From Stenotrophomonas beteli (GTDB lineage: Bacteria > Pseudomonadota > Gammaproteobacteria > Xanthomonadales > Xanthomonadaceae), in assembly GCF_001431665.1 (NCBI RefSeq), contig NZ_LLXV01000033.1, positions 45,756 through 109,755 of the forward strand: DNA of 64,000 bases, in the 5' to 3' direction. This document shows positions 1-8,204 of this stretch, piece after piece. The position numbers and the translations under genes are program-made. Position 1 is the stretch's first letter. Each line of letters opens with the position of its first letter. Under the pieces are notes generated by a model. It saw only the letters and a program-made list of their open reading frames with translations, was not told where the DNA came from and did no database searches.

Positions 1-1436
1 GTGGAGATCGCGATGGTGACGGCGAACTGCTTGTAGAACTGGCCCGTGACCCCGGACAGGAACGCCATCGGCACGAACACGGCACACAGCACCAGCGCGA
101 TCGCCACGATCGGGCCGGACACTTCACGCATGGCCTGGTGGGCCGCGGCGGTGGGCGACAGCCCTTCTTCGATGTTGCGCTCGACGTTCTCCACCACCAC
201 GATCGCATCGTCGACCACGATGCCGATCGCCAGCACCAGGCCGAACAGGCTCAGCGTGTTGATCGAGAAGCCCAGCAGGTACAGCGCGGCGAAGGTACCC
301 ACCACCGACACCGGCACCGCGATCAACGGAATGATCGAGGCACGCCAGGTCTGCAGGAACAGGATCACCACCAGCACCACCAGCGCGATGGCTTCCAGCA
401 GCGTGGAGACCACGGCCTTGATCGAGTCGCGCACGAAGATGGTGGTGTCATACACCGCTTCGTACTTCACGTCGGCCGGCATCGTCTTCTGCATCTCGTC
501 CATCGTCGAGATGACCTGGTCGCGGATTTCCAGCGCGTTCGCACCCGGCGACTGGAAGATACCGATACCGACTGCGTTCTTGCCGTCCAGCTGCGAGCGC
601 AGAGTGTAGTCGCCCGCACCCAACTCCAGGCGGGCCACATCGGACAGGCGCACGATCTCGCCATCGGTGCCGCTCTTGAGCACGATGTCGCCGAATTCCT
701 TCTCGGTCTTCAGCCGGCCCTGGGCGTTGATCAGGGTCAGGAACTTGCTGTCCGGCAGCGGTTCGGCGCCAAGCTGGCCGGCCGACACCTGCACGTTCTG
801 CTCGCGCATGGCGCGCACCACGTCGCTGGCGGTCAGGCCGCGCGAAGCCACCTTGTCCGGGTCCAGCCAGGCACGCATGGCGTAGTCGCCGCCACCGAAG
901 ATCTGCGCGTCACCCACCCCCGGAATACGCGCCAGCGCATCCTTGACATGCAGGCGGGCGTAGTTGCGCAGGTACAGGGTGTCGTACTTGCCTTGCGGCG
1001 AGGTCAGGTGCACCACCATCAGGAAGGTCGGCGACTGCTTCTGCGTAGTCACGCCCTGGCGGCGCACGTCCTCGGGCAGGCGTGCCTGCGCCTGCGCCAC
1101 GCGGTTCTGCACCTTCACCGCCGCCGCGTCCGGATCGGTGCCCGGGCGGAAGGTGACGGTCATCTGCAGCACGCCGTCCGAGCCGGCCACCGACTTCAGG
1201 TACATCATGCCTTCGACGCCGTTGATCGCCTCTTCAAGCGGCGTGGCAACGGTCTCGGCAATGACCTTGGGGTTGGCGCCCGGATAGACCGTGCGCACGA
1301 CCACCGACGGCGGCACCACTTCCGGGTACTCGCTGATCGGCAGGATGGGAATCGTGATCAGGCCTGCGGCGAAGATCACGATCGACAGCACCGCCGCGAA
1401 GATCGGCCTGTCGATGAAGAAACGGGAAAAGTCCAT
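1..1436 (-). CDS. smeW: RND multidrug efflux permease, N-terminal part (SmeW-like, cut by window edge)
   Basis: Inner-membrane proton-driven drug pump of the HAE1 RND family, the transporter of a MexF-type tripartite efflux system. The reverse strand from the ATG at 1436-1434 reads about 478 codons without a stop and runs off the window, so only about the first 45% of a ~1050-residue protein is present. It begins MDFSRFFIDRPIFA, typical of RND permeases, then has the periplasmic porter loop and TM2-TM4, with the VDDAIVVVEN segment that holds the two essential TM4 aspartates. It follows smeV by about 110 bp in the same direction. Identity as SmeW is inferred from the operon (LysR, SDR, MexE-like adaptor, permease), which matches smeRv-smeU1-smeV-smeW. 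The outer-membrane channel smeX and smeU2 would lie outside the window. Confidence 0.88.
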   Translation of the reverse strand, partial: MDFSRFFIDRPIFAAVLSIVIFAAGLITIPILPISEYPEVVPPSVVVRTVYPGANPKVIAETVATPLEEAINGVEGMMYLKSVAGSDGVLQMTVTFRPGTDPDAAAVKVQNRVAQAQARLPEDVRRQGVTTQKQSPTFLMVVHLTSPQGKYDTLYLRNYARLHVKDALARIPGVGDAQIFGGGDYAMRAWLDPDKVASRGLTASDVVRAMREQNVQVSAGQLGAEPLPDSKFLTLINAQGRLKTEKEFGDIVLKSGTDGEIVRLSDVARLELGAGDYTLRSQLDGKNAVGIGIFQSPGANALEIRDQVISTMDEMQKTMPADVKYEAVYDTTIFVRDSIKAVVSTLLEAIALVVLVVILFLQTWRASIIPLIAVPVSVVGTFAALYLLGFSINTLSLFGLVLAIGIVVDDAIVVVENVERNIEEGLSPTAAAHQAMREVSGPIVAIALVLCAVFVPMAFLSGVTGQFYKQFAVTIAIS

Positions 1437-1548
1437 GGAGGAATTCCTGGGAAAGGCGTTCGGCGGGCAACAGCCACCCTGCCCCTCGCCGGGATGACGA
1501 AGGCAGGGACGGCTGCCGCTGGCGCCGGCAGCTAAGCGGGGACGCGGA

Positions 1549-2781
1549 TCAGTGCTTCAAGGCAGCGGTGGCATCGCGGCCCGGTGCCGGCGCCGGCTGT
1601 GGCTGCATCGCCACCGCCTTGGCCTGCACCGGCATGCCCGGCATGAAGACCTTCTGCACGCCGTCGATGATCACCTTGTCACCGGCGGCCAGGCCGTGCT
1701 CGACAATGCGCAGGCCCTCGGCAGTGCGGCCGAGCTGGATGTCGCGGCGCTGCGCCTTGCCATCCTTGTCGACCACGTACACGTACTTGCGGTCCTGGTC
1801 GGTCAGCACGGCCTTGTCGTCGATCAGCAGGGCCTGGAACTGGCCGCTGCCGAGCAGCTGCACACGGGCGAACAGGCCCGGCGTGAACTGGCGGTCGGCG
1901 TTGTCCAGCAGTGCGCGGACGCGGATGGTGCCGGTGCTGCGGGCCACCTGGTTGTCGAGGAAGTCGACCTTGCCCGCGTGCGGGTAGCCTTCTTCACCGG
2001 ACAGGCCGACCTTCACCGGCAGTGCGCTGTCACGCTCGCTCGGGCGCTCGCCCTTGCGCGCCATCTGGGCATAGCGCAGGAAGGTGCTTTCGTCGGCATC
2101 GAAGTAGACGAACACGGTATCCAGCGAGACCAGCGTGGTCAGCACGCTGGCGCTGTCGCCGGCGGTGACCAGGTTGCCGGCGGTGACCATCGCGCGGCCG
2201 GCACGGCCATCGATCGGTGCACGCACCTTGGTGAACTCCAGGTTGAGGCGGGCCGCGTCCAGCGCCGCCTGCGCGGCCTGCACGGCGGCACCGGACTGGT
2301 CGGCGGCCGCGCGACGCTGTTCGGCGGTCTCGGTGGAGATCGCCTGCTGCTCGGATAGCCGCTTGGCGCGCTCGGACTCGCTGCGCGCCAGCGTGGCCTG
2401 GGTGCGGGCCCGGGCCAGTTCAGCGGCCGCGCGATCGTACTCGGCCTGGTAGCTGCGCGCGTCGATGGTGAAGAGCACTTCGCCCTTCTTCACTTCCTGG
2501 CCTTCGACATAGTTGACCTTGTCGATGTAGCCGGACACGCGCGGACGCAGCTCAACGCTCTGTACCGCTTCGACGCGGCCGCTGAACTCGTCCCACTGGC
2601 TGACCTGCTTGACCAGCACCGGCGCGGCGCTGACCTGCGGCGGCGGCGGCGCACCGGCTTCTTCGGCATGGCCGCCGCTGCAGGCCGCCAGCACGGCCGC
2701 GGCGAGGATCGACACGCCGACCATCGCGATGCGATGGCCGAAACGATGTGGGGTGGTATTGGGGGAAGTCATGGCATGCAT
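1549..2781 (-). CDS. smeV: RND efflux periplasmic adaptor lipoprotein (SmeV-like)
   Basis: Membrane fusion protein joining the RND permease to an outer-membrane channel. 410 residues. The N-terminus has a hydrophobic segment ending in a lipobox (LAAACSGG), so it should be a lipid-anchored periplasmic protein. The order is: first half of the lipoyl/barrel region (VELRPRVSGYIDKVNYVEGQ), alpha-hairpin coiled coil rich in Ala, Arg and Glu (about residues 110-175), second lipoyl half (FTKVRAPIDGRAG), beta-barrel and membrane-proximal domains. The DEFSGRVEAVQSVELRPRVS start is MexE/OqxA-like. The ATG at 2781 is used here; an in-frame ATG at 2772 is equally possible because neither has a good Shine-Dalgarno. 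It sits between the SDR gene and the permease. Confidence 0.88.
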   Translation of the reverse strand: MHAMTSPNTTPHRFGHRIAMVGVSILAAAVLAACSGGHAEEAGAPPPPQVSAAPVLVKQVSQWDEFSGRVEAVQSVELRPRVSGYIDKVNYVEGQEVKKGEVLFTIDARSYQAEYDRAAAELARARTQATLARSESERAKRLSEQQAISTETAEQRRAAADQSGAAVQAAQAALDAARLNLEFTKVRAPIDGRAGRAMVTAGNLVTAGDSASVLTTLVSLDTVFVYFDADESTFLRYAQMARKGERPSERDSALPVKVGLSGEEGYPHAGKVDFLDNQVARSTGTIRVRALLDNADRQFTPGLFARVQLLGSGQFQALLIDDKAVLTDQDRKYVYVVDKDGKAQRRDIQLGRTAEGLRIVEHGLAAGDKVIIDGVQKVFMPGMPVQAKAVAMQPQPAPAPGRDATAALKH

Positions 2782-2863
2782 CCGTACGGAGGGGTGGTAC
2801 AGCTATATGAGAACGTGTTGCAGAAATCGGCGGCGAATACTGCGACCTCAACCATGGTCGAGG

Positions 2864-3634
2864 TCAAGCAACGCCTGCGGTGTCGCGCCACAGTGGAGGA
2901 ACTTCCAGGTGCAGCAGGCCGCGTGGCAGTTCGGCATCGCTGCTGTCGCAGCGGACGATGGCGCGGTTGTCGCGGCAACCATCCAGCAGCGAGACCACGC
3001 GGCGCCCCACCAGCAGCGAGCTGGGCCATTCAATGCAGGCGTTGGCGGCGTTGGCCGGGGTACACACCGGGCTGCACACTTCCAGCATCTGCGCACGCAC
3101 ACCCAGCGCCTGCGCTTCCTGGTGCACCACCTGCGCATACATGCGCAGCGCGGCGGTGGTGATCGAGGTCTCGCCGTAGCCCGCCCATGGCTTGGCGCTG
3201 GCCGGGCTGCCGATCATCACGTAGCGGCGCGCATGCACGTTGTCCTGCAGCAGCGGCAGCAGGTGACGCACCGCGTGCACGTGCGGCATCAGATCGGCCT
3301 GCATCGCCCCCAGCAGCTCATCGCCGTTGCGGTCGGTCACCCGGCCGCGACGGTAGGGGCCGCCCATTGCGGCGATCACTGCCGCCAGCGGACGCGGACG
3401 CTGCGCGATGCGTTCGGCCAAGGCACGCGCCGAGCCGTCATCGCTGAGCGAACCCAGCAGCGTCTCCAGGCCGGGCTCATCGGCGAACTGCTCGTGCAGC
3501 GCGGCCAGCCGGCCCGGATCGCGGCCCACTACCAGCACCGGACTGCCCGCTTCGAGCAGCGCGCCCACCACGCCCTGGCCGACGGCGCCGGTACCGCCCA
3601 GGACCAGGACTTCGGGCGTCAGTATCCCATTCAC
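2864..3634 (-). CDS. smeU1: Short-chain dehydrogenase/reductase-like protein (SmeU1-like)
   Basis: NAD(P)-binding Rossmann protein of 256 residues, encoded ahead of the adaptor in the efflux operon. The nucleotide-binding motif is near residue 12 (VLVLGGTGAVGQG). Ser is present in the active-site region (MIGSPASA), and Tyr in AGYGETS, but the classical YxxxK lysine is replaced by Ser (YGETS), so reductase activity is doubtful. In the known smeU1VWU2X operon two SDR-family genes of unclear role accompany the pump; this would be the first. The start is a GTG at 3634 with GGAGG about 9 nt upstream. The GTG overlaps the stop of the preceding small ORF (GTGA), which suggests translational coupling. 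Confidence 0.85.
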   Translation of the reverse strand: MNGILTPEVLVLGGTGAVGQGVVGALLEAGSPVLVVGRDPGRLAALHEQFADEPGLETLLGSLSDDGSARALAERIAQRPRPLAAVIAAMGGPYRRGRVTDRNGDELLGAMQADLMPHVHAVRHLLPLLQDNVHARRYVMIGSPASAKPWAGYGETSITTAALRMYAQVVHQEAQALGVRAQMLEVCSPVCTPANAANACIEWPSSLLVGRRVVSLLDGCRDNRAIVRCDSSDAELPRGLLHLEVPPLWRDTAGVA

Positions 3635-3858
3635 GGGACATTTCCTCCCAAATCCGGGATAGTCCCAATCCGGCGCAGGCGGTCACCCTTATGTGGAGCC
3701 CGGCGGATGGCACCGCCACGCTGCTGACGCATGGGCGCGGTAAACTCACGAAAGTCCTTGTGTACCAAGGAACTCGGACGGGCTTCGACGGTCATCGCCA
3801 GGTCCAGGGTGTTCTGGCCGGCGTTCCGGAGTCGGGCAAGAATGTTGCGCAGGCTCAT
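3631..3858 (-). CDS. Small basic ORF leading the efflux operon, unknown function
   Basis: A possible first cistron of the efflux operon: 75 codons from the ATG at 3858 (MSLRNILARLRNAGQN...), ending in a TGA that overlaps the smeU1 GTG start in a GTGA junction. An ATG at 3903 would extend it to 90 residues. It is rich in Arg and Lys, with no signal peptide, membrane segment or motif I recognise. The coupled junction, the GGAG about 11 nt before the 3858 ATG and the position directly after the divergent promoter argue that it is translated. It may serve only as a leader peptide controlling smeU1. A chance open frame in GC-rich DNA remains possible. Confidence 0.45.
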   Translation of the reverse strand: MSLRNILARLRNAGQNTLDLAMTVEARPSSLVHKDFREFTAPMRQQRGGAIRRAPHKGDRLRRIGTIPDLGGNVP

Positions 3859-3910
3859 GGCGGACGGGCTCCAATTAACGAATGGCGCCACGATAGACCT
3901 CAAACCTTTA

Positions 3911-3945
3911 CTTGATTAGTCCTGATTAAGGGGAATAATCATCCC
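3911..3945 (+). promoter_or_regulatory. Divergent promoter/operator region between smeRv and the smeU1 operon
   Basis: An AT-rich patch that stands out in GC-rich DNA. TTGATT (3912-3917) and ATAATC (3935-3940), 17 bp apart, fit a sigma70 promoter for smeRv. The same patch holds a loosely palindromic CTTGATTAGTCCTGATTAAG (3911-3930) with LysR-type T-N11-A spacing, a plausible SmeRv binding site. Promoter and operator calls are from pattern only. Confidence 0.45.
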
Positions 3946-4004
3946 GCTCCCGGTCCAATCGTTCTGTCACGATTGTCCCATCCCCGACGTCCAGGATCCC
4001 GACC

Positions 4005-5036
4005 ATGTCCCACGATCTCAACGAGACGCTGATCTTCGTCAAAGTGGTCGAGCAAGGCAGCTTCATTGCCGCTGCCAAATCGCTCGGCCTGCCCAAGACC
4101 ACGGTCAGCCGCAAAGTGCAGGAACTGGAAACGCGCCTGGGTGCGCGCCTGCTGCACCGGACCACGCGCCGCCTCGGCCTGACCGAAGCCGGTTCGATCT
4201 ACCACGAACATTGCCAGCGCATTGCGCGCGAGCTGGAAGAAGCCGAGAGCGCGGTGAGCCAGCTGCAGTCCGGCCCGCGTGGCTGGCTGCGTTTCACCGT
4301 GCCCTATTCAATCGGCATCACCTGGATCGCCCCACTGCTGGGCCAGTTCCATGCGCAGTATCCAGAGATCCGCCTGGACATGCATATGGGCAACGAGAAG
4401 CTGGACCTGATTGCAGGTGAAGCAGATCTGGCGCTGCGCGTGGGTGCCCTGCCCGATTCCAACCTGGTGGCGCGCAAGCTGGGCAGCCTGCGTACGCAGG
4501 TGTTCGCCAGCCCGGCCTACATCGAACGCTATGGCGAACCGCTGCATCCGGAAGAACTGCAGTTCCATCGCATCCTGGCCATGCGCAAGCCGTACCACAC
4601 CGGCAACTCGCCACGCTTCACCTGGCAGCTGGGCGAGAACGGCGGCGAGCTGCGCGACTTCCCGGTGACGCCGCTGATGACCGCCAACGACATGTCTGCG
4701 TTGAACGGTGCGCTGGTGTGTGGCGAAGGCCTGTTGCTGACCGGCGACGTGATGGCCAAGCCATTCGTCGAATCGGGCATGGTGCGCCGCGTGCTGGCAG
4801 GCTGGACCGGTCCGGAAGTGGACTTCAACGCGGTATTCGCCGGCGGCCGCCTGGTCTCGCCGAAGGTGCGGGCGTTCGTCGACTTCCTGGTCGAGAAGCT
4901 CAACTTTGACGCCAATTACATGCTGGCGCAGTGCCCGGGCGCGAAGCTGGCGCAGCAGCAGAAGGCGCAGGAAGACGCGGCGCTGGAAAGCAGCGGCAAG
5001 CGCATCCTGGAAAAGGTGGCCGCTTCGGCGGCGTAA
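4005..5036 (+). CDS. smeRv: LysR-family transcriptional regulator (SmeRv-like)
   Basis: DNA-binding regulator of 343 residues divergent from the efflux operon. The winged helix-turn-helix is at about residues 5-64 (FVKVVEQGSFIAAAKSLGLP, then TVSRKVQELETRLGARLLHR), followed by the effector-binding domain of the CrgA/LysR subfamily and a ~35-residue Ala/Gln-rich tail. In S. maltophilia, SmeRv controls smeU1VWU2X, and changes of Gly266 to Asp or Ser are reported to cause pump overproduction. Counting from the ATG at 4005, residue 266 here is Gly (VLAGWTG), the wild-type state, and this numbering match also supports the identification. Confidence 0.88.
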   Translation: MSHDLNETLIFVKVVEQGSFIAAAKSLGLPKTTVSRKVQELETRLGARLLHRTTRRLGLTEAGSIYHEHCQRIARELEEAESAVSQLQSGPRGWLRFTVPYSIGITWIAPLLGQFHAQYPEIRLDMHMGNEKLDLIAGEADLALRVGALPDSNLVARKLGSLRTQVFASPAYIERYGEPLHPEELQFHRILAMRKPYHTGNSPRFTWQLGENGGELRDFPVTPLMTANDMSALNGALVCGEGLLLTGDVMAKPFVESGMVRRVLAGWTGPEVDFNAVFAGGRLVSPKVRAFVDFLVEKLNFDANYMLAQCPGAKLAQQQKAQEDAALESSGKRILEKVAASAA

Positions 5037-5090
5037 CCGGGAGTATCCCCGCATGGCGTGGCTCCACCCGGGCGCGCGATGCCGGTTTCT

Positions 5091-5183
5091 GTAGAGTCGA
5101 GCCATGCTCGACTGCTTCTGCTGAGTCGAGCGTGGCTCGGCTGTACATGCGCTATCGGCGTGCCGAGCAAGCTCGGCACCTAC
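5091..5183. repeat. SMAG (GTAG stem-loop) repeat cluster
   Basis: Three adjacent stem-loops: a GTAG-headed copy at 5091-5113 (GAGTCGAGCCATGCTCGACT), a degenerate copy at about 5120-5146, and one in the opposite orientation ending in CTAC at 5160-5183. They match the SMAG family described from S. maltophilia. They lie between the ends of convergent smeRv and the OmpA-like gene. Confidence 0.85.
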
Positions 5184-5186
5184 AGA

Positions 5187-5214
5187 AAATGCCGCCTGCA
5201 AGGGCGGCATTTTC
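5187..5214. terminator. Bidirectional rho-independent terminator
   Basis: The hairpin AAAATGCCGCC / GGGCGGCATTTT with a 5-nt loop has A-rich and T-rich flanks, so it can act on both strands. It lies between the convergent smeRv and OmpA-like genes. Confidence 0.8.
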
Positions 5215-5236
5215 GTTCCGGCCGAGGGCCGGACCA

Positions 5237-5271
5237 GCTCAAGCAATAACGCTACGCGTTATTGCTTGAGC
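5237..5271 (-). terminator. 16-bp perfect palindrome spanning the stop of the OmpA-like gene
   Basis: GCTCAAGCAATAACGC is followed by a 3-nt loop and its exact reverse complement. One arm encodes the last codons of the OmpA-like lipoprotein and its TAA. There is no T-tract, so it may be an mRNA-stabilising 3' hairpin rather than a terminator. Confidence 0.5.
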
Positions 5272-5954
5272 GGAATCACCCGAATCTCGACGCGGCGGTT
5301 CTTGGCCCGGCCGGCATCGGTGCTGTTGTCGGCAATCGGGTAGGACTTGCCGGCGCCCAGCGTTTCGATACGCACGCTCTGCACGCCCTGGCCGATCAGG
5401 TACTGCGCCACCGAGTCGGCACGTTCCTTGGACAGGCGGTTGTTGACCGCATCGCTGCCGATGCTGTCGGTATGGCCGACCACTTCGATCATGGTCTGGT
5501 TGTAATCACGCAGGGTGCCTGCCACGCCGTTCAGCGAGCCATAGAACTGCGGCTTCAGCGTCGACTTGCCGAAGTCGAAGGTGATGCCGTCCGGCAGGTT
5601 CAGCATGATGTTGTCACCCTGGCGCTGCACATCGATGCCGGTGTTGGCAGTGCGCTCACGCAGCGCGCGTTCCTGGCGGTCCTGGTACTGGCCGACGGCG
5701 GCGCCGCTGAGTGCGCCGATACCGGCACCGATCAGCGCGTGCTGGCGACGCTCGGTGGCGCTGTCGCCGGTCAACAGGCCGGCTGCCACGCCGATGGCGG
5801 TACCGATCAGGGCGTTGCGACCGGTGCGGTTCTGCTGCTCGGTCGGGTTGCCGTACTGGTCGCTCTGTACGTAGGAGCCGCCGGTGGCGCAGGCCGACAG
5901 GACGGCCGCACTCATCAGGGCCAGTGCGACGTTGCGGGTGGTGTTACGGATCAT
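5259..5954 (-). CDS. OmpA-family lipoprotein (YiaD-like)
   Basis: Envelope lipoprotein of 231 residues that should anchor the outer membrane to peptidoglycan. The start at 5954 has an excellent Shine-Dalgarno (AAGGAGAA). The signal peptide ends in lipobox LSACATGG. A glycine-zipper region follows (two GTAIGVAAG / GAGIGALSG type segments, about residues 45-85), then a C-terminal OmpA domain with the peptidoglycan-binding loop (GHTDSIGSDAVNNRLSKERA) and terminal NRRVEIRV. The length and layout fit E. coli YiaD and related proteins. It is monocistronic, and its stop codon lies in a long palindrome. Confidence 0.88.
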   Translation of the reverse strand: MIRNTTRNVALALMSAAVLSACATGGSYVQSDQYGNPTEQQNRTGRNALIGTAIGVAAGLLTGDSATERRQHALIGAGIGALSGAAVGQYQDRQERALRERTANTGIDVQRQGDNIMLNLPDGITFDFGKSTLKPQFYGSLNGVAGTLRDYNQTMIEVVGHTDSIGSDAVNNRLSKERADSVAQYLIGQGVQSVRIETLGAGKSYPIADNSTDAGRAKNRRVEIRVIPLKQ

Positions 5955-6093
5955 GAGGTTCTCCTTGGTTTCCGGTCGGCCGGCGGCCTGCGGGCGCAAA
6001 GAGAATAAACAGCCCGATGCGATGCCGGAATGATGATCGGGCACGCCGACAGGGCCGCGTTCAGCTAACTGACCAGGCCGCTCAGGTCGTCCT

Positions 6094-7515
6094 TTACCCT
6101 GCCCCCGACTGGCGGTAAGCCGCCAACGCGGCGTCGCGGCCCGCAGCCAGATCCACCAGTGGCGTGCGTGGATAGTCCGGCGCGTGTGCCGCCAGCAGCA
6201 ACGGATGCTGCCAGGGAGCGAAGCGCGCCTTCACCGGCAGCGCCGCCAGTTCGGGCACCCAGCGGCTGATGTAGCGGGCCTGCGGGTCGAACTTCTCGGC
6301 CTGGGTGACCGGGTTGAACACACGGAAATACGGTGCGGCGTCGGCACCGGTTCCCGCCACCCACTGCCAGCCCATGGTGTTGTTGGCCAGGTCGGCGTCG
6401 ACCAGGGTGTCCCAGAACCAGCGTGCGCCATGCAGCCAGTGCGCGCGCAGGTGCTTGCACAGATAGCTGGCCACGATCATCCGCACCCGGTTGTGCATGT
6501 AGCCGGTGTGCCACAGCTCGCGCAGGCCGGCATCGACGATCGGCACGCCGGTGTTGCCGCGTTGCCAGTCGTGCAGTTGCGCGTCACTCGGTGTGGCCCA
6601 CGGGAAACGGTCAAAGCGCGGGTTGAGGTTGTCGGTCGGCGTTTTCGGGAAGTGATGCAGCAGGTGGTAGGCGAAATCACGCCAGCCGAGCTGGCGCAGG
6701 TAGCCGTCGATGTCGGCGTCGGTACCGGCACTGCGCAGGCCTTCCAGCGCATGGGCAATGCGCCACGGCGCGATCTCGCCGAAATGCAGGTGCGGCGACA
6801 GCCGCGAGGTACCCACGCGATCCGGCAGGTCGCGCTGCTGGCGATAACCGCGTAGCGCGCCGTCCTCGAACACGGACAGCGCCTCCAGCGCACCGGCTTC
6901 GCCCGGCCGCCAGTGCTCCCAGAAGCCGGTGTCCCAGTCCAGCGTCGGTGCCAGCTGGAGATCATCCAGTGCGAGGCTGTCCACCGTGTGCGCCGCCAGT
7001 GCCTTCGGTGCGGCCTGCAAGGCGGGCAGGCGCCAATGACTGAGTACGTTGCGCCAGTACGGGGTGAATACCTTGTACGGCTGCCCCTGCTGGGTCGCGA
7101 CGTCCCAGGGCTCGAACAACAGGCTGCCATTGCAGCTCTGCGCGTCGATGCCCTGTTCGCGCAGCGTGCGCTTGATGCTGGCGTCGCGTGGTTGGGTGGC
7201 CGGTTCGTACTTGCGGTTCCAGTACACCGCGTCGGCGCCGGTCTGCTCGATCAGCGCCTGCAGGGTCGGCAGGCTGTCGCCACTGCGCAGCACCAGCGAA
7301 GAGCCACGTGCGCGCAGGTCGGCATCCAGCGCCGCCAGAGATCGGTGGCGCCACGCATCGGAGGCCGCACCCGGTGCCCACTCGCCTTCCTCATGCGGCG
7401 CATGGATGTAGGCCGGTACCACCTCATGGCCGGCATCGAGCGCGGCCTGCAGGGCCGGATTGTCCTGCAGCCGCAGATCGCGGCGGAACCACACCAACGC
7501 TACCGACACGTGCAT
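6094..7515 (-). CDS. phrB: Deoxyribodipyrimidine photo-lyase (class I CPD photolyase)
   Basis: Light-dependent repair of cyclobutane pyrimidine dimers; FAD cofactor with an antenna chromophore. 473 residues. The N-terminal photolyase domain starts with LVWFRRDLRLQDNPAL. The FAD-binding domain carries TSRLSPHLHFGEI, LGWRDFAYHLLHHFP, VDAGLRELWHTGYMHNR and NTMGWQWVAGTG, followed by YFRVFNPVTQAEKFDP. All are hallmarks of the class I photolyase/cryptochrome family. The ATG at 7515 is chosen because homology starts there; the open frame upstream lacks family similarity. It is convergent with neither neighbour closely and probably transcribed alone. Confidence 0.95.
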   Translation of the reverse strand: MHVSVALVWFRRDLRLQDNPALQAALDAGHEVVPAYIHAPHEEGEWAPGAASDAWRHRSLAALDADLRARGSSLVLRSGDSLPTLQALIEQTGADAVYWNRKYEPATQPRDASIKRTLREQGIDAQSCNGSLLFEPWDVATQQGQPYKVFTPYWRNVLSHWRLPALQAAPKALAAHTVDSLALDDLQLAPTLDWDTGFWEHWRPGEAGALEALSVFEDGALRGYRQQRDLPDRVGTSRLSPHLHFGEIAPWRIAHALEGLRSAGTDADIDGYLRQLGWRDFAYHLLHHFPKTPTDNLNPRFDRFPWATPSDAQLHDWQRGNTGVPIVDAGLRELWHTGYMHNRVRMIVASYLCKHLRAHWLHGARWFWDTLVDADLANNTMGWQWVAGTGADAAPYFRVFNPVTQAEKFDPQARYISRWVPELAALPVKARFAPWQHPLLLAAHAPDYPRTPLVDLAAGRDAALAAYRQSGAG

Positions 7516-7619
7516 CGCCTTCGTTCTGGACGGCGCACATGATAGCCAGCGGCGGTGAAGGCATTGCACGCGGCGCGCGTCTGCTAGGCTGCCGGACCCG
7601 CTATTGGAACACCCGCGCC

Positions 7620-8204
7620 ATGGATGAGCTGCACGCTCCCTTCGCCCGCTTCGGCCTGCTGCAGGCCCAGGATGAACGTGACTGGGACGGCCCGTTCCCG
7701 CTGCCATCGGTGCTGGCGCGCTTCTACGCGCAGGTCGGGCCACTGGGGCGCGAGATCAACGCCAGGGTTGGCCATGCCGGCATCACCATCCCCGGGCTCG
7801 AGGTGTGGGTGCCACCGCTGCGACGCCTGTGGAGCCATCAGGCCGGCTATCGATGGCATGGCGTCAGCGGCGAGGCGATCAAGGACTGGCCCGCCAACTG
7901 GCTGGTGGTGGCCGATCTCGGCGCCGATCCTTTCATCCTCGACGTGAACGATGGCCGCGTGCTGTTCGCACGCCATGGCGGCGGACGATGGGAGGAGGAC
8001 ACACTCGTCGACGACCTGCCGACCCTGATGGCCATTCTGGCCGCGGCCGGCACCGTGTATCTGCAAGCCGGAGATGATCTCTACAACGACGACGACGAAG
8101 GCGGAATCCGCGCCGAGCACCAGGAGGCAGCCGTACAGGCGGTGGCCCGGGTACTGGGCGACCGCCTGCAGGCCGAGTCATTCATCGAGACGCTGCTGGC
8201 CTGA
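7620..8204 (+). CDS. SMI1/KNR4 (SUKH)-like family protein
   Basis: Cytosolic protein of 194 residues without signal peptide or membrane segment. The middle part, WPANWLVVADLGADPFILD followed by GRVLFARHGGGRWEED, resembles the SUKH fold (SMI1/KNR4), where a glycine-rich aromatic segment follows a conserved Asp-Pro-Phe. SUKH proteins often serve as immunity proteins to nuclease toxins, but no toxin or polymorphic-toxin gene is near, so that role is not supported here. It is divergent from phrB, with about 105 bp between start codons. The acidic stretch YNDDDEGG lies near the C-terminus. Confidence 0.6.
   Translation: MDELHAPFARFGLLQAQDERDWDGPFPLPSVLARFYAQVGPLGREINARVGHAGITIPGLEVWVPPLRRLWSHQAGYRWHGVSGEAIKDWPANWLVVADLGADPFILDVNDGRVLFARHGGGRWEEDTLVDDLPTLMAILAAAGTVYLQAGDDLYNDDDEGGIRAEHQEAAVQAVARVLGDRLQAESFIETLLA

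Noticed and set aside
138..1535. 465-codon + strand frame at the window start
   Set aside because: Antisense to the RND permease, whose reading continues to the window edge with conserved motifs.
5091..5183. CRISPR array in clustered short repeats
   Set aside because: Units are palindromic SMAG hairpins of variable sequence and spacing without spacers or cas genes.
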